Shown in pieces: positions 52,129 through 61,067 of a stretch of DNA of 64,000 nucleotides. Made by a program: the position numbers and the translations under genes. Location: positions 1,984,001 through 2,048,000 of the forward strand of contig NZ_JAICDG010000002.1 in assembly GCF_022751215.1 (NCBI RefSeq), in the 5' to 3' direction. Below the pieces are notes generated by a model. It saw nothing but the letters and a program-made list of their open reading frames with translations, was not told where the DNA came from and searched no databases. The DNA comes from Actinomadura terrae. GTDB lineage: Bacteria; Actinomycetota; Actinomycetes; Streptosporangiales; Streptosporangiaceae. Position 1 is the stretch's first letter; every line of letters starts with the position of its first letter.

Positions 52129-53022
52129 ATGGACCTGCCGCGCATCGGTGTGACGCTCCAGCACTTCGGCCGGTACGCCGGTCCGGAGGGCATCGCGACC
52201 CTGGCGGTCGCGGCCGAGCGGCTCGGGTTCCACAGCCTGTCGGTCAGCGAACGGCTGCTGATCCCCGTCGGGCCGCACTGGAACAACGACGCGGGCCTGC
52301 CCGAGGACCCCTGCTGGGACTCGCTGGAGGTGCTGACCTGGGCCGCCGCGCACACCCGGCGGATCCGGCTGTGCACCGGCATCCTGAACACGATCTTCCA
52401 GCCGCCGGTCGTGCTGGCCCGCAAGCTCGCCACCCTCGACCGGCTCTCGCACGGACGCCTCGACGTCGGGATCGGGCAGGGCGGCGGCACCCGGCTCCCC
52501 CCGTACTACATCCCGGAGGAGTTCACGGCGGCGGGCGTCCCGGTCGCGCGCCGGGGCGCCGGGTTCGCCGAGCACGTCGCCGCGATGCGCGCCTGCTGGG
52601 CCCCCGACCCCGTCGAGTTCCACGGCGAGCACTACACGATCCCGGCGTCCAAGGTCGGGCCGAAGCCGCACGGCGGGCGGATCCCGCTGCTGTTCGGGGC
52701 GATCACCCGTCCGACGATCGAGCGGGCGGCCCGCATCGGGGACGGCTTCGTCCTCGTCGCCGTGGACTGGGACGTCGCCCGCCAGCAGATCCGGTGGTAC
52801 CGCGAGGCCGGCGGCACCGGAACCGTCATGCTGAGCGCCTTCCCCGCGCCGCCGGGCACCGACCTCGCGGTCGGCGACTTCTCCGACGCCGTGCTGGCCG
52901 ACCTCGACCGCGCCGCCGACGCCGGAGCCGACGAGATGCACGTCGTGACCACGCTCCTGGACGTCTCGATCGAGCGTCAGGTCGAACTGCTGGAGGCACT
53001 CGCGACCCGGGTCGGCCTCTAG
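52129..53022 (+). CDS. LLM-class F420-dependent oxidoreductase (TIGR03619-like)
   Basis: This 297-residue protein has the luciferase-like barrel: LGFHSLSVSERLLIPVGPHW, LCTGILNTIFQPPVVLAR, and the flavin/F420 loop DVGIGQGGG. It fits the F420-dependent group common in actinomycetes. The ATG at 52129 has a TTGGAGGA ribosome site. The gene stands alone between the YCII operon and a quinone-reductase-like gene whose own promoter lies in the next gap. The substrate is not known. Confidence 0.87.
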   Translation: MDLPRIGVTLQHFGRYAGPEGIATLAVAAERLGFHSLSVSERLLIPVGPHWNNDAGLPEDPCWDSLEVLTWAAAHTRRIRLCTGILNTIFQPPVVLARKLATLDRLSHGRLDVGIGQGGGTRLPPYYIPEEFTAAGVPVARRGAGFAEHVAAMRACWAPDPVEFHGEHYTIPASKVGPKPHGGRIPLLFGAITRPTIERAARIGDGFVLVAVDWDVARQQIRWYREAGGTGTVMLSAFPAPPGTDLAVGDFSDAVLADLDRAADAGADEMHVVTTLLDVSIERQVELLEALATRVGL

Positions 53023-53044
53023 TTAGAGGGTCTCACGAACGTGA

Positions 53045-53074
53045 TTGACACTCCCAGTGCCGGTGGGTTATAAC
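53045..53074 (+). promoter_or_regulatory. Near-consensus promoter of the MDR oxidoreductase gene
   Basis: TTGACA, an 18-base spacer and TATAAC match a housekeeping promoter closely. A palindrome CCTCTA-GT-TAGAGG lies 25 bases upstream over the previous stop codon. Repeated TTATAACTTCTAAC elements follow the -10 box and could be an operator. Confidence 0.75.
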
Positions 53075-53116
53075 TTCTAACGAACGCAAGAAGGAGTTAT
53101 CGCGAGGGAGGCCGGG

Positions 53117-54148
53117 ATGCACACCGGAGAGCACGTCGAGATCGTCCTGCCGGGCAAGGTCGAGCCGGAGGGGCTGGAGATCCGGCACGCGGACGTCCCC
53201 GCCGCCGGGCCCGGCCAGGCGCTGATCCGCATGGAGGCGACCGGCGTCTCCTACGCCGAGCAGCAGATGCGCCGCGGCCGCTACTTCGACCAGCCGCCGT
53301 TCCCGTTCGTGCCCGGTTACGACGTCGTCGGGACGGTGCTCGCCACCGGCGAGGGCGTCCGGCCCGGCCTGGTCGGGACGCGGGTCGCCGCGATGCTCAA
53401 GGTCGGCGGCTGGGCGACCCACGTGCTCGTGGACGCCGCCGACGTCGTGCCGGTCCCCGACGGGGTCGGCGCGGCGGAGGCGGAGACCCTCGTGCTCAAC
53501 GGGCTCACCGCCTGGCAGATGCTGCACCGCAAGGCGCGCGTCCGCGCCGGGCAGACGATCGTGGTGCACGGCGCCAGCGGCGGCGTCGGCTCGGTGCTGG
53601 TCCAGCTCGCCCGCGCGGCCGGAGTGCGGGTCATCGGGACCTCCTCGGCCCGCCACCACGACTCCCTGCGCGCCTTCGGCGTCACGCCCATCGACTACCG
53701 CACCGAGGACGTCGCCGCGCGGGTCCGCGAACTCGCCCCCGGCGGGGTGGACGCCGTCTTCGACCACGTCGGCGGGCGCAGCGTGGTCGACTCCTGGCGC
53801 CTGCTCGCACCGGGCGGCACGCTCGTCTCCTACGGCACCGCCTCCACCCGCGACGCCCAGGGGTCCAAGCAGTGGCCCGTCCTCAAGATCCTCGGCCGGG
53901 TCTGGACGTGGAACGTGCTGCCCAACGGCCGCCGCGCCTACTTCTTCAACGCCTGGGCCGGACGCGCCATCTCCAAGAGCCGGTTCCGGGCCCGGCTGCA
54001 CGCCGACCTTACCGAGGTCTTCGCCGCCCTCCAGCGCGGCGACATCACACCGCGGATCGCGGCGCGGCTGCCTTTGACCCGCGTCGCCGACGCGATGCGG
54101 CTGGCCGAGTCCGGAACCGTCACGGGCAAGGTCGTCCTGACCCCGTAG
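53117..54148 (+). CDS. Zinc-independent MDR oxidoreductase (quinone-reductase-like)
   Basis: This 343-residue protein of the medium-chain dehydrogenase family has a GroES-like N-terminal domain (QALIRMEATGVSYAEQQMRR) and a Rossmann domain with VVHGASGGVGSVLVQLARA. There is no catalytic zinc motif, so it belongs to the quinone oxidoreductase or enoyl reductase branch that uses NADPH. It has its own promoter and is followed 56 bases later by a secreted SRPBCC protein gene. The substrate is unknown. Confidence 0.88.
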   Translation: MHTGEHVEIVLPGKVEPEGLEIRHADVPAAGPGQALIRMEATGVSYAEQQMRRGRYFDQPPFPFVPGYDVVGTVLATGEGVRPGLVGTRVAAMLKVGGWATHVLVDAADVVPVPDGVGAAEAETLVLNGLTAWQMLHRKARVRAGQTIVVHGASGGVGSVLVQLARAAGVRVIGTSSARHHDSLRAFGVTPIDYRTEDVAARVRELAPGGVDAVFDHVGGRSVVDSWRLLAPGGTLVSYGTASTRDAQGSKQWPVLKILGRVWTWNVLPNGRRAYFFNAWAGRAISKSRFRARLHADLTEVFAALQRGDITPRIAARLPLTRVADAMRLAESGTVTGKVVLTP

Positions 54149-54204
54149 CTCCGCCTTTCCCGTCCCGACTTTGGACCCGCACGCCAATAACGAGAGGAAC
54201 CCTC

Positions 54205-54846
54205 ATGTTCAACGAAAATTCGTCCCCCCAACTCCGCGTTCGACGCAATCGCGTACGCGTCACCGCGCTCACGCTCTCGGTCGCCGCCGTCGGTGTCCTC
54301 GCGAGCACCGTTCCCGCGTCCGCCGAGGGGCCGGACCACGGGCGGACGTACCAGTGCCGCGGTGAGGGCGTCGATCGCAGCGCCCGCATCCGCTATCAGA
54401 CCGACGTCACGATCAAGGCCCCGCTGAGCACGGTCTTCAGGCTCCAGACCGACGTTGCGCGCTGGCCGACCTGGCAGCCTCCCGTCCTGACCGCGAAGCG
54501 CCTCGACCACGGGCACCTGCGGAAGGGCTCGCGGTTCCACTGGACGACCCCGGCGCCGCCCACGGTCCCGGACACGACCATGCACATCACCTCCACCGTC
54601 CGGCAGCTCCGGAACAACTCCTGCATCCTGTGGGCCGGACCGGCGGTCGGGAAGGGCGCGCGCATCGACGAGGGCGTCCACCTGTGGACGTTCACCAAGG
54701 TCAGGGGCGGCGTTCGGGTCCACACCGAGGAGACGTGGACCGGCCGCCAGGTCGAGGAGGACGTCCCCGGATCGACCGCGATGCTCGGTGCGGGCCTCGA
54801 AGATTGGCTGCGCAACCTGAAGGCCGCCGCGGAGGCCCGTCACTGA
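54205..54846 (+). CDS. Secreted SRPBCC/polyketide-cyclase-like protein
   Basis: This 213-residue protein has a signal peptide with basic start (RVRRNRVRVTALT), hydrophobic core and ASA cleavage site (TVPASAEGP). The mature part is a SRPBCC fold: VTIKAPLSTVFRLQTDVARW and PTWQPPV, ending in a long C-terminal helix (GAGLEDWLRNLKAAAEA). SRPBCC proteins have a deep ligand pocket; a secreted one is unusual. A GAGAGGA ribosome site precedes the ATG and a 17-bp hairpin terminator follows. Confidence 0.82.
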   Translation: MFNENSSPQLRVRRNRVRVTALTLSVAAVGVLASTVPASAEGPDHGRTYQCRGEGVDRSARIRYQTDVTIKAPLSTVFRLQTDVARWPTWQPPVLTAKRLDHGHLRKGSRFHWTTPAPPTVPDTTMHITSTVRQLRNNSCILWAGPAVGKGARIDEGVHLWTFTKVRGGVRVHTEETWTGRQVEEDVPGSTAMLGAGLEDWLRNLKAAAEARH

Positions 54847-54867
54847 CCGGCCCGATCCGCTCACGTT

Positions 54868-54905
54868 CGCCGCCGCCCTCCTCGTTCCCGAGGAGGGCGG
54901 CGGCG
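54868..54905 (+). terminator. Hairpin terminator after the SRPBCC gene
   Basis: A perfect 17-bp stem (54868-54884 with 54889-54905) with a TTCC loop is followed by CGTTT. It lies 21 bases after the stop. Confidence 0.9.
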
Positions 54906-55319
54906 CGTTTGGGGACGCCTGTGGGGAGGCGGCCGTCGGACGAGACGAAAGGGAGCCGTGAGACGGCCGAAGGCGCGACCGGCTCCGGCCATTCTCTGCA
55001 CCGCGTAATACCAGTTCATCGCCCTTACGGCGGCATCGGCAATGCTTGGACAGCACAATGGAACGATCCTTGTCAAAAGGTCGCTATTGACGTTCGACAA
55101 TCGATGATCTCATTGAACGAGACGCTCTCTAGTGTCAATTAAACCTGATTCGAAAAAGTTGAAAATTTCTAGATTGACAAACACTTTGCGAAAAAGTTAC
55201 TCTCCCTTCAGATCCTGGATCAAGATCGATTCAAGGCGCCGATTCAAACCGGACACCACGCTCCCCGCCTCTTCGGCCGCCGAATATTAATCCTCCCATC
55301 CCCAGTGAAGAGGAATCGC
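54906..55319. other. 414-base intergenic region with an AT-rich core
   Basis: No gene is seen. Between about 55060 and 55260 the GC content drops far below the rest of the window (runs such as GAAAAAGTTGAAAATTTC). It contains a direct repeat CGAAAAAGTT (55151-55160 and 55189-55198) and a promoter at 55174-55203 leading to the DUF4360 genes. This could be an upstream activation region or a transferred segment. Confidence 0.7.
55174..55203 (+). promoter_or_regulatory. Putative promoter of the DUF4360 pair
   Basis: TTGACA at 55174-55179, an 18-base spacer and TACTCT at 55198-55203. The -10 box overlaps the second CGAAAAAGTT repeat. The leader to the first ATG is about 110 bases. Confidence 0.6.
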
Positions 55320-55955
55320 ATGCGTAAAGGGATCGCCATCTCCGCCACCGCCCTGGCCGCGCTCGCCGTGACCGCGGCTCCAGCCAACGCGAACTCCTGG
55401 GGGGACGTCCCGCCCCCCGACAAGGTGACGATAAAGGTCATAAACCTCAACGGCTCCGGCTGCCCGAAGGATTCCGCAACCGCGGTCGTCTCCCCGGACA
55501 GGGAGGCGTTCACCATCGCCTACAGCGCGTACACCGTCCAGGCGGGCGGCAACATCCCCCCCATCGAAGCTCGCAAGAACTGCCTGATCACCTTGACCGT
55601 GCTGGTTCCGGGGGGCTTCACCTATGCCGTCGCCTCGACCGACCACCGCGGCTATGCCGACCTGCAACCGGGCGCGATCGCGTCCCAGGGGGCCAGCTAC
55701 TGGTTCCAGGGGCACTCGCAAACGACGCTCACCCAGCATTCCATTCCTGTGGACTCGACGAACTGGCAGTTCACCGACAAGGTTTCGATTCCCAACCTGA
55801 TATACCGCCCGTGCGGTGAGGACAGATACTTCATCATCAACACGGAACTGGGCGTCCGCGCGGGGACGGACAAGTCGAAGATCAGCCTCCTTGCCCTGGA
55901 CTCCACCGACGGCAGCATCAAGACGACGTATCACTTCGCCTGGAAGAAGTGCTAG
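55320..55955 (+). CDS. DUF4360 secreted protein, first copy
   Basis: This 211-residue protein has a signal peptide (MRKGIAISATALAALAVTAA, cleavage after NAN or ANA). The mature part is a DUF4360 domain: TIKVINLNGSGCPKDSA, then a beta-rich region, CLITLTVLVPGGFTYAVAST, and an ending YHFAWKKC. Conserved cysteines suggest disulphides. DUF4360 proteins are small exported proteins of actinomycetes and fungi with unknown role. It is followed 32 bases later by a paralogue, with an AAGAGGA ribosome site before it. Confidence 0.9.
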   Translation: MRKGIAISATALAALAVTAAPANANSWGDVPPPDKVTIKVINLNGSGCPKDSATAVVSPDREAFTIAYSAYTVQAGGNIPPIEARKNCLITLTVLVPGGFTYAVASTDHRGYADLQPGAIASQGASYWFQGHSQTTLTQHSIPVDSTNWQFTDKVSIPNLIYRPCGEDRYFIINTELGVRAGTDKSKISLLALDSTDGSIKTTYHFAWKKC

Positions 55956-55987
55956 CAATTCCCGTACCCCGTGAAGGAGATGAATCC

Positions 55988-56644
55988 ATGCGTAAGGGAG
56001 CCACCGCCACGGCGGCCTGCCTGTCCGCTCTGGTGCTGTCCGCGGGCATGGCCCCCGCGGCATCGGCGGCGACGAGCGAGCCGCCGCCCGGCCGGATCAC
56101 CATCGAGGTCGTCACGGTGAACGGCTCCGGCTGCCCCGCCGGAACCGCGGCCGTGGCCGCGGCGAAGGACGACAGCGCCTTCACCGTCACCTACAGCAAA
56201 TACCTGGCCCAGGCCGGCGGGAACTCCCAGCCGACCGACTTCCGCAAGAACTGCCAGCTCAGCCTCGGCATCCACATCCCGCAGGGCTTCACCTACGCGA
56301 TCGCCAGCGCCGACTACCGCGGGTTCGCGAGCCTGGCGAGCGGCGCGTCCGCGATAGAGCGGGCGAACTACTACTACCAGGGCATGCAGCAGACGACGCC
56401 CATCAGCCACAGCCTCAAGGGCAAGTACTCCGACTCCTGGCAGTTCACCGACCGGACGCCGGTGGCCGAGCTGGTCTGGAAGCCGTGCGGTGAGGACCGC
56501 CTCCTCAACGTCAACACCGAACTGCGCGTGGACAAGGGCACCTCCGCGCCCGGCGACACCAGCTTCATTTCGTTCGACTCCGCCGACGGCAGCATAAAGA
56601 CCATTTACCACTTCGAGTGGAAGAAGTGCCCCGGACGACGCTGA
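55988..56644 (+). CDS. DUF4360 secreted protein, second copy
   Basis: This 218-residue paralogue has a signal peptide (LSALVLSAGMAPAASAATS) and the same domain: VVTVNGSGCPAGTA, CQLSLGIHIPQGFTYAIAS, LVWKPCGEDRLLNVNTELRV and YHFEWKKC. It differs from the first copy over its length at roughly half the positions, so the duplication is not recent. An AAGGAGA ribosome site precedes the ATG. The pair shares one transcript. Confidence 0.9.
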   Translation: MRKGATATAACLSALVLSAGMAPAASAATSEPPPGRITIEVVTVNGSGCPAGTAAVAAAKDDSAFTVTYSKYLAQAGGNSQPTDFRKNCQLSLGIHIPQGFTYAIASADYRGFASLASGASAIERANYYYQGMQQTTPISHSLKGKYSDSWQFTDRTPVAELVWKPCGEDRLLNVNTELRVDKGTSAPGDTSFISFDSADGSIKTIYHFEWKKCPGRR

Positions 56645-56715
56645 TCCGGATTCGACCAGGCCGTGCCCTCCACCAGGACGGGCGCGGCCCGGTCGCGTTC
56701 GCGGGCCGTCCCGCG

Positions 56716-57666
56716 TCACAAGTTGCCCGCGCGGTACTCGCGCGGGCTGGTGCCGTAGGCCGCCTTGAACAACCTGCTGAAGCGCGCGGCGTCGACGAAG
56801 CCCCGGCGGGCCGCGATGGCGGTGACCGAGCGTCCCACCTGGAGGGGATCGCGCAGGTCGCGGCGGCAGTGTTCGAGCCGCCGCCCTCTGATCCACATCG
56901 CGACCGTCGTGCCCTCCGCGTGGAACAGGTTGTACAGGTGGCGGATCGAGACGTAGTGCGCGGCGGCGATCGCGTCGGGGGTCAGGTCCGGGTCGTCCAG
57001 ATGGCTCTCGATGTAGGCGCGGACCCTGACGAGCAGCGCCCTCCGGCGCGCCTCGGTCGTGCCCGCCGCCACGTCCGTCCGCTCGGCCAGCAGCGTCACC
57101 AGCAGGTCGATGATGTTGTCCCCGAGGCGCTGGCCCGCCGGGTCGCCGAGTTCGTCGAGGTGCTGGGCCAGCTGGACGAGGAACGCCGACAGCAGCGCGC
57201 CCAGCCCGCGGCGGCCGGAGAAGCGGGTCGCGGTGACCCCGGCGACCGCGTCCTCGGGAAGGCAGAGCAGGCGGCGGGGGAACATCAGCACGAGCTGCCG
57301 GTAGGAGCCGTCGAAGGCGAGCGTGTACGGACGGGTCGTGTCGTAGATCGTCAGGTCGCCGGGGGAGAGCGGGGCCTCGCGCCCGTCCTGGGTGAGGACG
57401 CAGCGCCCGGTCAGTTGCACTCCGAGTTTGTAGTGCCCCGGATCGGACCGCGCGATCAGCGCGTCGGTGCGCCGCACCAGATGCGGGGTGGCGGACACCT
57501 CGGCCACCTTCAGCGAGCCGAGTTCGGAACCGCGCATGTATCCGTCGAAGGCCTCGCAGTCGGCGGGGTCGGTGCGCAGCGGCACGAACATTTCCGAGAC
57601 CGTGCTGGACCAGAAATCGAATCGCTCGTGGACGGGAAGCTCTGACGTTCGGATCTGCATCGACAT
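56716..57666 (-). CDS. AraC-family regulator (AraC-binding-like N-terminus)
   Basis: This 316-residue protein has an N-terminal AraC_binding_2-type domain (SELPVHERFDFWSSTVSEMF, YKLGVQLTGRCVLTQDG, GDLTIYDTTRPYTL) and a C-terminal two-part helix-turn-helix (LTPDAIAAAHYVSIRHLYNL and SVTAIAARRGFVDAARFSRL). This is the FeaR/AdpA-neighbour group of actinomycete regulators. A GGGAGAA ribosome site precedes the ATG. Its target is unknown; the DUF4360 genes converge on it. Confidence 0.88.
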   Translation of the reverse strand: MSMQIRTSELPVHERFDFWSSTVSEMFVPLRTDPADCEAFDGYMRGSELGSLKVAEVSATPHLVRRTDALIARSDPGHYKLGVQLTGRCVLTQDGREAPLSPGDLTIYDTTRPYTLAFDGSYRQLVLMFPRRLLCLPEDAVAGVTATRFSGRRGLGALLSAFLVQLAQHLDELGDPAGQRLGDNIIDLLVTLLAERTDVAAGTTEARRRALLVRVRAYIESHLDDPDLTPDAIAAAHYVSIRHLYNLFHAEGTTVAMWIRGRRLEHCRRDLRDPLQVGRSVTAIAARRGFVDAARFSRLFKAAYGTSPREYRAGNL

Positions 57667-57777
57667 GGACGTTCTCCCGATGGATGCCCCGATGTTTCTG
57701 CTGGTCACCGGCACGAGGTGACACTGCCGCTGGGGGCCGGTGACGCGGGAGCCGTGTTCTTTTGTCCGTCTCGGAAA

Positions 57778-57815
57778 GGGGTCGCGACCGGTGGGCCTGT
57801 ACCGGTCGCGGCCCC
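57778..57815 (-). terminator. Hairpin terminator of the cupin gene
   Basis: Arms of 15 bases (57778-57792 and 57801-57815) pair with one G-U around an eight-base loop. It lies about 100 bases after the cupin gene stop, in the 246-base gap between that gene and the AraC gene, which otherwise holds no gene. Confidence 0.75.
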
Positions 57816-57912
57816 CGTCCTTCGCACGGGGCCGAGAGCGTCCTCTGCTTGGTCTGTCTCGACCGCGCGTACGTTCGGTGCCGGAGACCACGTCACCGGC
57901 GGTGCGTTTCCG

Positions 57913-58398
57913 TCACTGACGTCCGGATCCGGTGGGGGATTCGTAGGTGGGGTTCAGCGACAGGGCGATGAAGGAGAGCGGGCGGTCGACCCGCTGGTAA
58001 CCGAGCGGGCAGTGCCGCATGCCCCGGGGAATGTAGATCGCCGCCGAGGTGTCGATGACGTAGGTCTCGCCCTCCAGGTCGATCTCGGCCACCGCGCCGA
58101 GGTCGTCCAGGTCGTGCGGGTTGTCGCCCATGAAAAGGAGGACCTCGTCGTAGTCGTGGACGTGCTCCAGCACATAGGGATTGGGGGTCGGCACCTCGTG
58201 GATCCAGCTGTAGGCGATATGGACCTGGCTCAGGTCCACCTGCCATCCGCTCATCATGGCGAACGCGCCGCTGGTGCCCTTCTCCTCCTCGCCGTACCGC
58301 AGGACGCCCTCGTTCGGGAGTTCCTCCCGCACCATGTTCCGGACGATGAGTTTCTCGTGCTTTCCCGAGTTCTTACGGGCAGTCGTGCTGGTCGCCAT
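57913..58398 (-). CDS. Cupin-fold protein
   Basis: This 161-residue protein has a single cupin barrel with LEHVHDYDEVLLFMGDNP (His, His and Glu as likely metal ligands) and a second motif around IYIPRGMRHCPLGYQRV, with a third His. The N-terminus is a short disordered tail. Function could be enzymatic or sensory. It lies downstream of an AraC regulator gene on the same strand (72-base gap). Confidence 0.8.
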   Translation of the reverse strand: MATSTTARKNSGKHEKLIVRNMVREELPNEGVLRYGEEEKGTSGAFAMMSGWQVDLSQVHIAYSWIHEVPTPNPYVLEHVHDYDEVLLFMGDNPHDLDDLGAVAEIDLEGETYVIDTSAAIYIPRGMRHCPLGYQRVDRPLSFIALSLNPTYESPTGSGRQ

Positions 58399-58469
58399 TC
58401 CGCGGTTCCTCCGATAGTGTGGGGGTGATCTGCTCCCTTACTTCCATGGTGTCAAGGCAATGGCCGCGG

Positions 58470-59393
58470 TCACAGGGACATTTCCCGGGCGTTCTGGTAC
58501 TTTTCGCGGATCACCCGCCGGAAGCCGAGCGGGCTGATACCGGTCTCGCGCTTGAAGAACCGGCCGAAGTAGGACGGGTCGGTGAAGCCCAGTGCGCTGG
58601 CGACCTGGGCGGCGTTCAGCTCCGTCAGCGCCAGCATGCGCTTGGCCTCCAGCGCGAGGGCGCCGCGGATGACCTGCCCCGGCGTCCGCCCGGTCGCCTG
58701 CTTCACCACCTCGGTCAGGTGACCGGCGGTGACGCCCAGCTTGTCGGCGTAGGCGCGCACCGACGGCTCGTCCGCGTCGTGCTCGGCGGCGAGCCGCACG
58801 AACCGCCGCGCCAGCGCCGACGACCGGTGCTCCGCCGTGGCCGGAGCGAACGCGTGCATGCGGTACGCGGTGACGAGCAGAATGTTCAGATAGGCCCGCG
58901 AAACGCACGTGTGACCGGCCTCGCGCCGATGGTACTCCTGCTCGATCGGCACCAGCAGATCGCTGATCGCGCGGTCGCCCGCCGCGTCCAGGCGCAGTTC
59001 CGCGTTCTCGCTCAGGACGTCGAAACAGGGCGGCTCGTCGCTCACGCCGCGCTCGTTCGAGCGGCCGAGCATAAAATTCTCGGTGAACACCAGGACCCGT
59101 CCCTGAAGGGGAGTGTCACAGTCCCAGAAATGCACCTGGCCCGGCGAAAGGAAATACATCACGGGCGGCTTGATCTGGTAGTGGACGAAATCCACGACAT
59201 GCGTCCCCGACCCGCCGGTGATGTGCAGGACCTCGTAGAAGTCGTGCCGGTGCGCGAAACCGGCCGTGGTGTAGCTGCCGATCTCCGGAAAGGACCCGAT
59301 CGCGAGCGGGGCGGTCCCGCTGGGCGCGGGCACCTCGATATGGTGCAGGGGAAGCGCGCTCACGAGGCCCCCGACCGCCGGCTCACGCGGCAC
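58470..59393 (-). CDS. AraC-family regulator with cupin N-terminus, overlapping the binding protein gene
   Basis: This 307-residue protein has an N-terminal cupin domain (FAHRHDFYEVLHITGGSGTH, YFLSPGQVHFWDC) and a C-terminal AraC helix-turn-helix pair (VRAYADKLGVTAGHLTEVV and AAQVASALGFTDPSYFGRFF). A GTG start at 59393 lies inside the 3' end of the amino acid binding protein gene (11-base overlap). A second GTG at 59363 is a fair alternative. It is likely co-transcribed with the importer and may regulate the cupin or the importer. Confidence 0.86.
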   Translation of the reverse strand: MPREPAVGGLVSALPLHHIEVPAPSGTAPLAIGSFPEIGSYTTAGFAHRHDFYEVLHITGGSGTHVVDFVHYQIKPPVMYFLSPGQVHFWDCDTPLQGRVLVFTENFMLGRSNERGVSDEPPCFDVLSENAELRLDAAGDRAISDLLVPIEQEYHRREAGHTCVSRAYLNILLVTAYRMHAFAPATAEHRSSALARRFVRLAAEHDADEPSVRAYADKLGVTAGHLTEVVKQATGRTPGQVIRGALALEAKRMLALTELNAAQVASALGFTDPSYFGRFFKRETGISPLGFRRVIREKYQNAREMSL

Positions 59394-60279
59394 CGCCCTT
59401 CGCGGTCGCGAGGTTGATGCCCGGCGTGATCGACTTGGAGCCGTAGCCGCCGAGGATCGTGTCGAGCGTCCCGTCCTTCTTCAACGCGGTCAGCGCGCCG
59501 AGCAGGGCCTTCGCCAGTTCGGTCTGCTTGGAACCCACGTACATCCCGACATAGGCGGGCACGTACCCGCGCGCGACGATCGCGATCGGCGAGCCCTTGC
59601 GGATCGCGTACTCCGCGGTCTCCGCGACGTTGATCTCGAACTTCTCCCGTCCCGACCGCAGCGCGAGGTCCGCGTCCTGCGCGGTCGGGTACTGCGTGAC
59701 CCGCACCGGCGGCTTCCCCTTCGCCGTGCAGTCCGCGGAGATCTTCTTCGCGGTGTCCACGTCCGTGGTGCCGCGGATGGTCGCGATGCCGTTCCCGCAC
59801 GCCGCGTCCTGCGACTTCGCGCCGCTGTTGGCCTTGGCGGTGACGAGCACGCTGGAACTCTGCATGTAGTCGACGAAGATGCCGACCTTCTGGCGCTCCG
59901 GGGTGTCGGAGATCCCGTCGTCCGCCATCATGTACCGGCCCCCGGCGACGCCGGGCAGCAGCGCCTCCCAGGCCACGTTCTTGATCGAGTACTTGAGCCC
60001 CAGCTTGGCCGCCACCGCCCTCCCCACGTCCGGCGTGATGCCGCCGGTGATGTTGTTGGCGGAGTCGGTCAGCAGGTAGGGGACGTTCGGCAGCGTCGTC
60101 CCGACGTCGAGCGTCCCGGCCTGGCGGACGGCCGCGGGCAGCATCGCCTGGAGGGCGGGATCGACCGCCGGTGCCTTGACCGAGGGCCGAGGCTTGTCGG
60201 CGGCGACGGGATCGCCGCCGCCGCATCCCGCGACGAGCAATGCGGTGCAGGTCAGCAATGGTGTCAGTGCGCGTCTCAT
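59383..60279 (-). CDS. Amino acid ABC transporter substrate-binding lipoprotein (family 3)
   Basis: This 298-residue protein has a lipoprotein signal with lipobox at Cys19 (LLVAGC). The mature part is a family 3 (PAAT) binding fold: TLDVGTTLPNVPYLLTDSA, GGITPDVGRAVAAKLGLKY and GVAGGRYMMADDGISDT. An AAGGAG ribosome site precedes the ATG at 60279. It delivers a polar amino acid or opine-like ligand to the permease and ATPase encoded upstream on the same strand. Confidence 0.88.
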   Translation of the reverse strand: MRRALTPLLTCTALLVAGCGGGDPVAADKPRPSVKAPAVDPALQAMLPAAVRQAGTLDVGTTLPNVPYLLTDSANNITGGITPDVGRAVAAKLGLKYSIKNVAWEALLPGVAGGRYMMADDGISDTPERQKVGIFVDYMQSSSVLVTAKANSGAKSQDAACGNGIATIRGTTDVDTAKKISADCTAKGKPPVRVTQYPTAQDADLALRSGREKFEINVAETAEYAIRKGSPIAIVARGYVPAYVGMYVGSKQTELAKALLGALTALKKDGTLDTILGGYGSKSITPGINLATAKGGAA

Positions 60280-60299
60280 GGTGGGTGCTCCTTCGATGA

Positions 60300-61067
60300 T
60301 CACAGAACGTGGGCGAGGAACTCCGCGGTGCGCGCGGAGGACGGGGAGCTCAGCACCCTTCTGGCCGGGCCGCTCTCGACGATCACTCCGCCGTCCATGA
60401 AGACCGCCGTGTCCGCGACCTCCTGGGCGAATCCGATCTCGTGCGTGACGACGACCATGGTCATTCCCTGGCCCGCGAGGTCGCGCATGACCGCGAGCAC
60501 CTCGCCGACCAGCTCGGGGTCCAACGCGCTGGTGGGCTCGTCGAACAGCAGCACCGACGGGTCCATGGCGAGCGCCCGCGCGATCGCCACCCGCTGCTGC
60601 TGGCCGCCGGAGAGCTGCCCGGGCCGCTTGCCGGCATGATCCTTGAGCCCGACCCTGCCGAGCAGCGCGCGGGCCTCGCGCTCGGCGTCCGCCGCGTCCC
60701 GTCCGAGGACGCGCACCGGCCCGAGCATCACGTTGTCGAGCGCCGACAGATGCGTGAACAGGTTGAAGTGCTGGAAGACCATCCCCATGCGGCGCCGCAA
60801 CCGGGCGGTCTCCTTCTCGGACGACTCGTGCAGCCGTCCGCCGCGCGGCTCGTACCCGATCAGAATCCCGTCCACGAGCACGAAACCCGCGTCCACCCGC
60901 TCAAGGTGGTTGATACAGCGCAACAGCGTGCTCTTCCCGCTGCCGGACGGCCCGAGCAGGCACACCACCTCGCCGGGCGCGACCTCCAGGTCGATCCCGC
61001 GCAGCACCTCGGTCCCCGCGAACGACTTCCGGATGCCCTTCAGGACGAGGCTGCCCCGGGCGCTCAT
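60300..61067 (-). CDS. Polar amino acid ABC transporter ATPase (GlnQ-like)
   Basis: This 255-residue ATPase has Walker A (GPSGSGKST), Q-loop (FQHFNLF), signature LSGGQQQR, Walker B (LLFDEPTSALDPE) and H-loop (VTHEIGFA). FNLFTHLSALDNV is typical of the GlnQ/HisP group. It overlaps the permease gene end (ATGA) and is followed by the binding protein gene. Confidence 0.93.
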   Translation of the reverse strand: MSARGSLVLKGIRKSFAGTEVLRGIDLEVAPGEVVCLLGPSGSGKSTLLRCINHLERVDAGFVLVDGILIGYEPRGGRLHESSEKETARLRRRMGMVFQHFNLFTHLSALDNVMLGPVRVLGRDAADAEREARALLGRVGLKDHAGKRPGQLSGGQQQRVAIARALAMDPSVLLFDEPTSALDPELVGEVLAVMRDLAGQGMTMVVVTHEIGFAQEVADTAVFMDGGVIVESGPARRVLSSPSSARTAEFLAHVL

